Source: Candidatus Marinarcus aquaticus (lineage in GTDB: Bacteria > Campylobacterota > Campylobacteria > Campylobacterales > Arcobacteraceae). From it: a stretch of 64,000 bases of DNA. Within the stretch, counting starts at the first letter, position 1. Each line of letters opens with the position of its first letter. Made by a program: the position numbers and the translations under genes. This document shows, one piece after another, positions 56,503 through 64,000 of the stretch. The notes under the pieces are model-generated. The model was not told where the DNA came from and ran no database searches. It was given only the letters and a program-made list of their open reading frames with translations. The stretch covers positions 366,823 to 430,822 of the forward strand of contig NZ_PDKN01000002.1 in assembly GCF_004116335.1 (NCBI RefSeq). The letters run 5' to 3'.

Positions 56503-58850
56503 TCCTCTAAACTCAATGCTGTTTCTGTATACCGATTAAGATCAAACAGACCATAATGAACGGGATCTTGTCTTTGGAACTCTGTATCAAACCAATCAAA
56601 TATTTCCCAAAAATCTTCATCGGCTCGATTGACCACAAACTTTGAAAGCAATGCTTGATGTTTTGGATTATTTACATCATAGTTTTGTACCAATTCAAAA
56701 AATTGAGGCAACTCATCTTGCATTACTTCAACAAATACATTGGGATATGATCCAACAAAACCATTGATAAAATTAATGGTATCTTTACTTGGGTCTAATC
56801 GGTCTTGTTCATCAAACATAAAAGCAACGTTTCGGTGCCAACGATTGACAACCACACTATAAACAAGATTTTCGCCTGAGTTCATTTTAATTCTCATATA
56901 AACTAAATTGGATTTTGAACCCGTAAAATGCATGATAATATCAGATGTATTGGGTAAACTGATGGTTTTAAACGTCTCATTTATTTGTGCTTTTGTCGTA
57001 TATTTATCTAAAATGGGAGTGGCTACATAACCTTGTTCAATAAAATTAATACTGTCTTTTTTTATGCCCGTATGTTGTAAAACTTTTTGAACAAACTCCT
57101 CTTTGTAGGCTTTGGTTTTATACTCTATATTGGTATGTTGTTTGGTTTTGGTATAAACATTAAGTTGGTCATCATCCCACCCTTCATACCAGTGTTCAAA
57201 ATACTCTTTTCTTGAATGTTGAGGCAGATATTCTAAAAAGTTGCTCTCCCCTTCTAAGCGCAATTTATCCATATATTTTCGCACTAAAAGTTGATGTGCC
57301 GTATTTCCAAAAATATCAAACCCAGCAACCAAAGAGTAGTAAATTCTTTCAACCAAAGAGTAGTCAATCACCCAAAGAGTCTTCGGCATATTCCCCCATG
57401 CTCCTTTATGCACCGAAGCAGAATCAAAATGTCGATAGATGGTTAAAATGGCATCATTGTTTTTTCCACCATTGCCTTTCCAAATTGAATTTAAAGGCAA
57501 TCCTTTTGGAAAATATTGTTTGTATGTGGTATCTTTATTGACATAATACTCTTTGGTTTTTTCATAACCTTTGTAAATGTCAATCATCTCAAATAAGCCC
57601 AAGTCAGTGCCATACTCATTAGGAATTGAAAGATTCTCTAAATTATCATGTAAAAAATATTTATCATACAGTGCTACATCATACTCTGGGTCTAAAAACA
57701 TCACCCAAAAGTGGTCTTGTATCACATTGAGTGCAATTTGACCTTTACACACAGGTCCTCGAATAAAGGTCATGATAAAATAGTGTATATCATCCAATAA
57801 GAACTGGTAACGACTCTTTGCTGGAATTTGCTCAAATGTTTTTAGAGCATTGGCTGCCGTTTCATGTTTATATGATGGCATATGAGGTTTAAGTTCCCAA
57901 TTTGGGTATAAAAACAGCTCTTTATAGCGCGATAATTTTCTATCATTCATCTCATACACCATGTGTGTTTTATGCACAATGGTCGAATCAATCTTTCTAA
58001 ATCGGTAATAAAAAGGTTGAGAGGGTTGATCAAAAGGAAAACGTGTTGCAATGATTTGCACAGGCTCGCCTGTTGGTGTAGATGAACGCACCAGTTCAAA
58101 AAAGTTCCCACTCTTTTTTTCAAATGTGATGTGTGCTAAAAAAAGGTGTTCATAGATATAACGAGCTGTAACTTGATGCTTCATATTCACATCATTTAAA
58201 AATAATTCCCATTTTCGAATCTGTTTTTTCTCTAAAGTGGTTTTCTGCTCTTTAATATAATCATTTTTCAACCCATCATCTAACCATGTTTGCACCAAAT
58301 TATACTCATTTTTTGTCAATGCAGGGAAACCATATGGCATCCCTTTATAGGGGTTTTCTTCTAAATAATCAGCCAACTCTTCTTGGTTTTTTACACACAT
58401 GAGTTCATCCGTTTCAGGGGAAAAAGTACCAAAACTTTTTGGGTGTTTTGTTTTATGATACAAATAGTGCATCATAATTGAACCTGTTTGCCTTTTATCT
58501 TCATTTCTTAACGTTTCACTGACAGAATAAAAACCTTTTGTTCGCCACTCTTGCTCTGAATTAGCATCAATAAAAAGACGTGTTGGATCAATAGCACTCA
58601 TTCTGTTTGCATAAACATCAATCTTAGAAGCACCTCTTTGTAAACCATCATATGATGAGAGTTTGAGTTGACAAGGGGAGTTGTAGCATGAATGACAAGA
58701 GACACACCGTTTATCTAAAATCGGTTTAATATCTTGCGTATAAGAGATATCATGATTGACCTTCTTATATTTGACAGGCTCTAAATCTTTAACTGAACAA
58801 GCAGTAAAGAGTGCGGTAAACAATAGTATAAAAAGTAGGTTGAATTTCAT
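56499..58850 (-). CDS. cti: fatty acid cis/trans isomerase (Cti)
   Basis: A 783-residue periplasmic heme enzyme that converts cis to trans unsaturated fatty acids in membrane lipids under solvent or heat stress. The N terminus is a signal sequence ending LFTACS, possibly a lipobox with C18. The heme c site is CVSCH (C49, C52, H53), followed by SCYNSPC. The long C-terminal region (NPYKGMPYGFPALTKNEY, VVVNRWHRNVAFM) matches the family. It would be matured by CcsBA at 10718. Transcription converges with the AraC gene. Confidence 0.93.
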   Translation of the reverse strand: MKFNLLFILLFTALFTACSVKDLEPVKYKKVNHDISYTQDIKPILDKRCVSCHSCYNSPCQLKLSSYDGLQRGASKIDVYANRMSAIDPTRLFIDANSEQEWRTKGFYSVSETLRNEDKRQTGSIMMHYLYHKTKHPKSFGTFSPETDELMCVKNQEELADYLEENPYKGMPYGFPALTKNEYNLVQTWLDDGLKNDYIKEQKTTLEKKQIRKWELFLNDVNMKHQVTARYIYEHLFLAHITFEKKSGNFFELVRSSTPTGEPVQIIATRFPFDQPSQPFYYRFRKIDSTIVHKTHMVYEMNDRKLSRYKELFLYPNWELKPHMPSYKHETAANALKTFEQIPAKSRYQFLLDDIHYFIMTFIRGPVCKGQIALNVIQDHFWVMFLDPEYDVALYDKYFLHDNLENLSIPNEYGTDLGLFEMIDIYKGYEKTKEYYVNKDTTYKQYFPKGLPLNSIWKGNGGKNNDAILTIYRHFDSASVHKGAWGNMPKTLWVIDYSLVERIYYSLVAGFDIFGNTAHQLLVRKYMDKLRLEGESNFLEYLPQHSRKEYFEHWYEGWDDDQLNVYTKTKQHTNIEYKTKAYKEEFVQKVLQHTGIKKDSINFIEQGYVATPILDKYTTKAQINETFKTISLPNTSDIIMHFTGSKSNLVYMRIKMNSGENLVYSVVVNRWHRNVAFMFDEQDRLDPSKDTINFINGFVGSYPNVFVEVMQDELPQFFELVQNYDVNNPKHQALLSKFVVNRADEDFWEIFDWFDTEFQRQDPVHYGLFDLNRYTETALSLED

Positions 58851-59042
58851 AGAGGTTCCATTTATGTGATGTTTGATTATACTTTTTTTAAGTTAATTTA
58901 ACTTTAACACCTTTATAAAATAAAAATAACCTGTAGTATCCCAATAATTAGTGTTTTTTAAAAATAAATAACTTTTTTTCTTAAACTCTGTTTAATATTG
59001 GAAAGAGTAAAATTAAGAATAATTGAAGTTAAGGAGTTGATC

Positions 59043-59879
59043 ATGACTATTAATAACACCAACAACTTACCTACGTATGATTATAATAATAACCAACTCA
59101 ATGGTTCTTTGAACAGAATCGCAACGGGGTTATTGATTAATCAAGCTTCAGACAACGCCGCTTCACTTGCTATTTCAGAAAATCTCAAAGTACAAGCAAG
59201 TGGGTTATCGCAAAGTCTAGAGAACGTAAACAGTGCCTTAGCTTTAACACAAATTGGAGATAGAGCATTTGATGAACAATCAAATATTTTAGACAGTGTT
59301 AAATCAGACCTCTTAAAAGCATCAACTGCTACAACAAGCCAAGAGGGACGAGAAGCATTGCTTTCAAATATCCAAAAAGGGTTAGAGCAACTCAATAATA
59401 TTGCAAGTACGACAAACTATAATGGTACCACACTGCTTCAAGCAGATGCAACAGACACGAGCGCCAGTCAAAGTTTAGAGTTTCAAGCAGGTGAAGGAAG
59501 TGCAGATACCATTGAAACAACAGCGGTACAAGCCAACACCACAGGTTTAGGGCTGGACGGATTACTCAATCAAGACCCAGCAACATTTGATGCCTCAACA
59601 GCACAAAGTTTCTTGGATACGGTTGATGATGCCTTAACGCAGCTTAACAGTTATCGTGCAGATTTTGGTTCAACAGCAAATCAATTACAAAGTGCCAACA
59701 GTAACTTAGCGACGCAATACACCAATACGGTTGCCGCCAACTCTGTTTTAATTGATTTGAATTATGCCAATGAAGTTTCAAACTTCTCAAAACAAAATAT
59801 TTTGGCGCAAGTTGGAGCACTGGGACTCGCACAATCAAACAATATTACACAACAAACTGTACTTCGACTTCTTCAATAA
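59043..59879 (+). CDS. flagellin
   Basis: A 278-residue flagellin with the conserved D0/D1 termini: N-terminal NGSLNRIATGLLINQASDNAASLAI and C-terminal NEVSNFSKQNILAQVGALGLAQ with TVLRLLQ. The variable middle is very short, so outer domains D2/D3 are essentially missing, as in other Arcobacter-like flagellins. AAGGAG six bases before the ATG at 59043 defines the start. No other flagellar gene is adjacent, and I cannot identify a sigma-28 or sigma-54 promoter with confidence. Confidence 0.92.
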   Translation: MTINNTNNLPTYDYNNNQLNGSLNRIATGLLINQASDNAASLAISENLKVQASGLSQSLENVNSALALTQIGDRAFDEQSNILDSVKSDLLKASTATTSQEGREALLSNIQKGLEQLNNIASTTNYNGTTLLQADATDTSASQSLEFQAGEGSADTIETTAVQANTTGLGLDGLLNQDPATFDASTAQSFLDTVDDALTQLNSYRADFGSTANQLQSANSNLATQYTNTVAANSVLIDLNYANEVSNFSKQNILAQVGALGLAQSNNITQQTVLRLLQ

Positions 59880-59906
59880 CATCAAAGTCATGATTGACTT
59901 TGGTGT
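59879..59906 (+). terminator. hairpin after flagellin gene
   Basis: A 12-bp stem (ACATCAAAGTCA paired with TGACTTTGGTGT, one T-G pair) with loop TGAT, overlapping the flagellin stop. There is no T run after it, so it may stabilise the mRNA rather than terminate it. Confidence 0.5.
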
Positions 59907-59968
59907 GACTACACTCTTTCTAAACAATATTTCTGTATCATATTAAAAATTCTTATATAAGGAACATT

Positions 59969-60703
59969 ATGTTAAAACTTTTAAAACTCCTTGTAATTGG
60001 TCTATTATTTTTTAGTATCAGTTATGCAAGCAGTGTTACAGATGTAACCAAAACAAAACTCAAAGAGATAGAAAACTTAGAACTTTTTCAAAAAGCAGAG
60101 ATTAAAATACTTAAAGTATACGACGCAGGAAGCCTCTATATCTTAGATACTTTAATTCAAGAAAATCGGCAAGAGCTTCTTTTAACCAAAGACAAACTTA
60201 CCCTCATTACAGGAAAAGCAATTGATGTAAAAACAGGTCGACAAATCATTATTCCAGTGGATATGTCGGTTTTAAATGGGAAAGAGGCAGTAGCCTATGG
60301 AACAGGAAATGAAGAGTATTATGTCTTTACAGATCCAGAATGTCCTTACTGCAAAAAATTTGAATCATTCTATCCAAAAATCAAAGACAAAGTGACACTC
60401 AAAATCTTTTTTTACCCATTAAGTTTTCACAAAAATGCACGAGAGATGTCGATGTATGTCTTAAGCAAAAAAGGAAACGAAGAGAGAATTAAAACCATGC
60501 TCTCTATCACACCTGATTCAAAAGAGTATGTCAACAGAAAAATAGATGACGATACTCGACTGAAACTGGAAGCGATTTTAGACGAGCATATCAATATTGC
60601 ACAAAACCTAAATGTATCTGGAACACCCAGCGTATATGACAAAGAGGGACGAAAGATCTCATGGGCACAACTGCTTATGAGTCATGGTGTAAATTTAGAA
60701 TAA
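59969..60703 (+). CDS. periplasmic DsbC/DsbG-like thioredoxin-fold protein
   Basis: A 244-residue protein with a signal peptide (about 1-20). The active site is DPECPYC (C125 and C128), the thioredoxin fold follows, and a cis-Pro is present in NVSGTPSVYD. The first 100 residues could form a dimerisation domain as in DsbC. It probably forms or isomerises disulfides in the periplasm. AAGGAA precedes the ATG. Its location after flagellin is not obviously functional. Confidence 0.87.
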   Translation: MLKLLKLLVIGLLFFSISYASSVTDVTKTKLKEIENLELFQKAEIKILKVYDAGSLYILDTLIQENRQELLLTKDKLTLITGKAIDVKTGRQIIIPVDMSVLNGKEAVAYGTGNEEYYVFTDPECPYCKKFESFYPKIKDKVTLKIFFYPLSFHKNAREMSMYVLSKKGNEERIKTMLSITPDSKEYVNRKIDDDTRLKLEAILDEHINIAQNLNVSGTPSVYDKEGRKISWAQLLMSHGVNLE

Positions 60704-60728
60704 ATAAGCAGACTTTATGTCTGCTTAT
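60704..60728. terminator. bidirectional terminator DsbC-like / YeiH
   Basis: A 10-bp perfect stem ATAAGCAGAC / GTCTGCTTAT with loop TTTAT, between the converging genes and overlapping the YeiH stop. Confidence 0.65.
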
Positions 60729-61723
60729 ACTATGAGTTGAACCACAATATACCCTGCTAGCATTAACCACCCAAATAAAACTCCCGCTAAAATAAATGGT
60801 TTTATTCCTACACTTGTAAATTTTGAAACATGTGTTTGCAAACCCAAAGCCAACATTGCCATGGTCAATAAAAATGTATCAAAATCATTGATGTACTCAA
60901 CTGCTTTTAAAGGCATAATACTCAAAGAGTTAAACCCTATAACTACAATAAATATCACTGCAAACCAAGGAACAACCACCTTTTTTTTCTCACTTTCAGT
61001 ACTTTGCTTTATCCCCACAAAAACCAATACCAATAAAAAAGGTGCTAAAAGTATGACTCGAATCATTTTTTCAATCACAGCACTGTTCGCCACTTCGTTA
61101 TTCACAGCATTACCTGCGGCAACCACATGAGCTACTTCATGCAACGTTCCACCCAAAAAGAGTCCAAAAGTGTGTGCATCCAAATCAAACCACCCTATTT
61201 GGTATAAAGAAGGATAAACAACCATGGCAATACTTCCAAAAATAACCACAGTAGATACTGCTACAGCACTTTTATATGCTTCAGATTTCAGTACCGATTC
61301 TGTAGCAAGCACTGCTGCTGCTCCACAAATTGAGCTTCCAGCTGCGGTTAAAATTGTTATCTCATTGTCCATGTTTAACACTTTAATACCAATGATATAA
61401 CCAATTATAAATGTACTTGCCACAATAAACAGTGCAAACATAAAACCGCCTAAACCAACTTCAAATATGTTTTGTACAGTCAATCTAAAACCGTATAAAA
61501 CAATACCTAGTCGCAGTACTTGTTTGGTACTTAAGGCCATGCCGTAATGTAAATAATCACTCCACTTTTTTTTCATAATATGTATTAAAACAATACCTAA
61601 AAGTATGGCAATGATTAAAGGACTGATGCTTAATGTTTGTATCACATCAATATGAGAAACAAAGATTGAAAAAGATGCCAACAAGGCAATAATTACGACT
61701 GAAATAAACTGTTTTTGTCTCAT
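60725..61723 (-). CDS. YeiH family putative sulfate exporter (UPF0324)
   Basis: A 332-residue membrane protein with about ten helices and the family motifs LRLGIVLYGFRLT, AAGSSICGAAAVLATE and LFLGGTLHEVAHVVAAG. Relatives are proposed to export sulfate or related anions made from taurine or sulfolactate. It is divergent from a CysB-like LysR regulator 97 bases away, the usual partnership for this family. AAAGG precedes the ATG. Confidence 0.9.
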   Translation of the reverse strand: MRQKQFISVVIIALLASFSIFVSHIDVIQTLSISPLIIAILLGIVLIHIMKKKWSDYLHYGMALSTKQVLRLGIVLYGFRLTVQNIFEVGLGGFMFALFIVASTFIIGYIIGIKVLNMDNEITILTAAGSSICGAAAVLATESVLKSEAYKSAVAVSTVVIFGSIAMVVYPSLYQIGWFDLDAHTFGLFLGGTLHEVAHVVAAGNAVNNEVANSAVIEKMIRVILLAPFLLVLVFVGIKQSTESEKKKVVVPWFAVIFIVVIGFNSLSIMPLKAVEYINDFDTFLLTMAMLALGLQTHVSKFTSVGIKPFILAGVLFGWLMLAGYIVVQLIV

Positions 61724-61819
61724 ATTTTGTACCTTTTTTTGAAAGTATAATCTTTTTAGTTTAATTTGTAAAATATATTATTTTAAATATAATGATTAAT
61801 ATTTCTAATAAGGAAAAGA

Positions 61820-62692
61820 ATGACACTTAAAGAACTGCACTTTTTTTATGAACTTACTCAAACACCGCAAGTTACTCAAGTGGCAAAAGAGCTTAATATC
61901 AGCCAATCTGCTCTCTCATTGGCGATTAAATCTTTGGAGCAGAAACTGGGAGAAAGCCTATTTGACCGAGTTGGTAAAAAATTGGTACTCAATGAACGGG
62001 GTCGTTTTTTTAAAGAACAAACTTATGCACACTATGTAGCACTTAAAGATGCCCAAACACTTTTTCAAACCAATCAACTTGCGGGTAGACTCAATATTGC
62101 TGCAAGTAAAACCATTTCAAACTACCTTATGCCCGATATCTATTTTAATTTTTTAGCAACACACAAAGAGGTCTCTTTTGATATTAACTCCATTAATTCC
62201 ACTCGAATTATTGAACAAATTGTCAATTCCAAATTGGATATTGGCTTAATAGAGACCAATTTATCGCACTCAAATATCATAAAAGAGCACTTATGTGATG
62301 ATGAACTCATTGTCGTAACCAGTGATAAAAACTCTCCCAGAAAGCTTTTTATTGACACCATAGAAAAAAAGTGGATTTTACGAGAAGTGGGTTCGGGAAC
62401 ACGGGAAATTTTTATAGATTGTTTAGGCGATATGGCAAAAGAGTTAGATATTTTTATGGAGTTACACAGTTTTCAGGAGATTAAATCCATCTTGTTAAAA
62501 AACCCCAATACCATCAGTGCCATTTCAAGAGTAGCAGTAGAAAAAGAGCTGAAAGATCAAACCCTTTTTGAAATAAAACTCATTAATATAGAGTTCAAAC
62601 GCGCCTTCTCTTTGATTTATCACAAAGACAAATCAAAAAGCTTGCTCTTTAACACCTTCATTGAATTTTTAAAAAAATCGTTACAAACTTGA
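61820..62692 (+). CDS. LysR family regulator
   Basis: A 290-residue LysR-type regulator: the N-terminal winged helix (VAKELNISQSALSLAIKSLEQKLG, residues about 18-45) followed by an effector-binding domain (about 90-290). AAGGAA precedes the ATG and TATAAT at 61788-61793 gives a normal leader of about 25 bases. It is divergent from the YeiH exporter gene and most likely controls it in response to a sulfur or anion signal. Confidence 0.9.
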   Translation: MTLKELHFFYELTQTPQVTQVAKELNISQSALSLAIKSLEQKLGESLFDRVGKKLVLNERGRFFKEQTYAHYVALKDAQTLFQTNQLAGRLNIAASKTISNYLMPDIYFNFLATHKEVSFDINSINSTRIIEQIVNSKLDIGLIETNLSHSNIIKEHLCDDELIVVTSDKNSPRKLFIDTIEKKWILREVGSGTREIFIDCLGDMAKELDIFMELHSFQEIKSILLKNPNTISAISRVAVEKELKDQTLFEIKLINIEFKRAFSLIYHKDKSKSLLFNTFIEFLKKSLQT

Positions 62693-62701
62693 GTAGACTT
62701 G

Positions 62702-63823
62702 TTATAAAAACTTTTTTCTGCACCAAAGTTCAAAACAGCGATTGGTAATATAGTATCGATTATCCTCTTTATCAATGATTTCATCTTTATACAGATTTCG
62801 GATGGCAGTATTTAAAGAAGATTTCGTCATTTGGAGTTTAAAAAGCGTCTCTTTGGTATAAAGTTCAATACCATCCGTAATAATAATGGCTTTCAGTGCT
62901 ACTTTTTTGGGTATGCTTAAACGATCCAAAAGCATTTTAAAATAACCACTTTTACTCTCAAAAAGCTGTTGGCACACTTCATCAATGTCCTCTTTGGTAA
63001 TTTTTTGATTGATGTTTTGTTCCCCTTTATAATAAAGATGATAACAAAACTCTTGTATGAGTTTGGTCTCTCCATCGGTTTTGGCATATAAATACTCAAA
63101 CTGCTCTAAATCAAGTCTTCCCTCGAATTTTTTGTCCACAAAAGCATAAAATTGTTCCAAAGGAATAGCTTTAATTTCCATCTGCTTTACGGTGTCATAC
63201 AAAGGAGATTTCTTTTTAGAAAACAGGTCTGTTAAAAGATGTCTTTTTAAGCCAGTAAAAATGTAATTAACCTCAGGATATTTCTCCATAAATTCATGCA
63301 AGATAAAGGCAATTTTTGTATCTTTAATGGGCATAATTTGTTGAAATTCATCAAAAGCAATCACAACTTTTTTGCCATAATTTTCTGAAAGCTTTTCAAG
63401 ACCTCGATAGATATCTGACATCAACTCTTCAAAATTATACGAGTTAAGTGTTGGGATAAACTCAATGTCACCGTCATCTTTTATGGTTGCAGAAAACGTG
63501 ACTCGGTTAAAAAGTTCTTTAAGCTCTTTAAGCACACTCTTGTAGTTGCAAGGCATATTAAAAGCAATCTGCTTATAAAATACCTTAATAAAATCAATCG
63601 CATTGTTGATGTCAAACAAATCAATATAAATTGGAATATAGTGTTTTTTATCAATTTTATCGGCAAAGAAAACTTTTATTAAAGAGGTTTTCCCCACTTT
63701 TCGTTTTGAATATAAAAGCACATTCAAATGATTTGAAATCATCTGTTCTAAGTGTTCCAACTCTTCATCTCTGAAGCAAAAATTTTCATCACAACACGAA
63801 TTCTGATATAAAAAAGGATTCAT
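62702..63823 (-). CDS. AAA-type ATPase with C-terminal winged helix
   Basis: A 373-residue protein of the archaeal-type/STAND-like ATPase group. Walker A is YSKRKVGKTSLIK (K45), Walker B VVIAFDEFQQI near residue 150, and a winged-helix domain covers about 290-365. The first 20 residues hold Cys at 10, 11 and 16 (SCCDENFCF), an uncommon feature. Proteins of this type often occur alone and their roles are mostly unknown; some act in defence or signalling. AAGGAGAAAC precedes the ATG. Confidence 0.82.
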   Translation of the reverse strand: MNPFLYQNSCCDENFCFRDEELEHLEQMISNHLNVLLYSKRKVGKTSLIKVFFADKIDKKHYIPIYIDLFDINNAIDFIKVFYKQIAFNMPCNYKSVLKELKELFNRVTFSATIKDDGDIEFIPTLNSYNFEELMSDIYRGLEKLSENYGKKVVIAFDEFQQIMPIKDTKIAFILHEFMEKYPEVNYIFTGLKRHLLTDLFSKKKSPLYDTVKQMEIKAIPLEQFYAFVDKKFEGRLDLEQFEYLYAKTDGETKLIQEFCYHLYYKGEQNINQKITKEDIDEVCQQLFESKSGYFKMLLDRLSIPKKVALKAIIITDGIELYTKETLFKLQMTKSSLNTAIRNLYKDEIIDKEDNRYYITNRCFELWCRKKFL

Positions 63824-64000
63824 GTTTCTCCTTCATCAAATTATTTTCTGCGTTTATCACTTTTAAGAAATGATTTAAATAACAGTTTTAAAAACTTAAT
63901 ATACGCAAAAAATTCAAAAAATAATTTATTTAATTAATAAAATAAATTTACTCTATAAGTTTAATGTTTTTCTAATATATAAATTTATTATTTTTTGTAG

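Noticed and set aside
62702..63823. Terminal ATPase as part of a phage-defence system
   Set aside because: It stands alone here, with no nuclease, toxin or other effector next to it in the visible sequence.

Overview
The window is AT-rich, gene-dense bacterial chromosome. Its gene content points to Campylobacterota, most likely an Arcobacter-like organism (inferred from protein character, not from any search). Pointers are a fused CcsBA cytochrome c assembly protein, a separate soluble chemoreceptor plus PAS protein resembling the CetA/CetB energy-taxis pair, ThiI with a rhodanese tail, CmoB, many sensory proteins, and a short simple flagellin. No rRNA, tRNA, CRISPR array, prophage or intact insertion sequence was seen.

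Layout. 0-10.5 kb: an end fragment, a small Cys protein, the taxis pair, recR, dnaJ, trpB, a ferritin-like protein, a metallo-hydrolase, two tandem GGDEF proteins (one with a periplasmic heme c site, one degenerate) and cmoB. 10.7-14.4 kb: CcsBA and a protoglobin fused to a PsiE-like membrane domain. 14.5-22.7 kb: pyruvate dehydrogenase aceE-aceF-lpd on the minus strand, facing a lipoyl-synthesis pair (octanoyltransferase or ligase, and lipA) on the plus strand. 22.7-23.6 kb: a non-coding, hairpin-studded element and an orphan gene. 23.7-37.2 kb: a peptidase, DUF2461, a transmembrane chemoreceptor, ligA, a sodium-symporter/histidine-kinase fusion with a small partner, a thioesterase, an ABC-F ATPase and thiI.

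37.3-42.6 kb: an HxlR regulator diverges from a five-gene operon (EamA transporter, MdaB-like quinone reductase, YgiN-like monooxygenase, Fe-alcohol dehydrogenase, nitroreductase). A near-identical copy of the putative operator lies before an AEC transporter 5 kb away, suggesting one electrophile/quinone-stress regulon. 42.7-45.7 kb: sucCD and a second AEC transporter. 45.7-53.5 kb: an iron-uptake block with two Fur-box-like sites, a TonB siderophore receptor, a regulator-like protein that appears to derive from an IS1595-type transposase, a divergent two-component pair, and a DUF3649/PepSY reductase-type operon. 53.6-64 kb: YitT, aminotransferase, AraC regulator, cis/trans fatty-acid isomerase, flagellin, a DsbC-like protein, a YeiH family exporter with its LysR regulator, and an AAA-type ATPase.

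The most unusual global signal is a recurring promoter geometry. A perfect TATAAT lies 5-6 bases before the ATG of six genes that lack a ribosome binding site (recR, cmoB, the transposase-derived gene, the response regulator, the sensor kinase and the AraC gene), which predicts leaderless mRNAs. The other strong candidates for new biology are the transposase-derived protein beside the siderophore receptor, the protoglobin-PsiE fusion, the heme/Cys-rich GGDEF protein with its dead paralogue, the hairpin element and the twin HxlR operators. All functional calls come from reading motifs; none was checked against a database.
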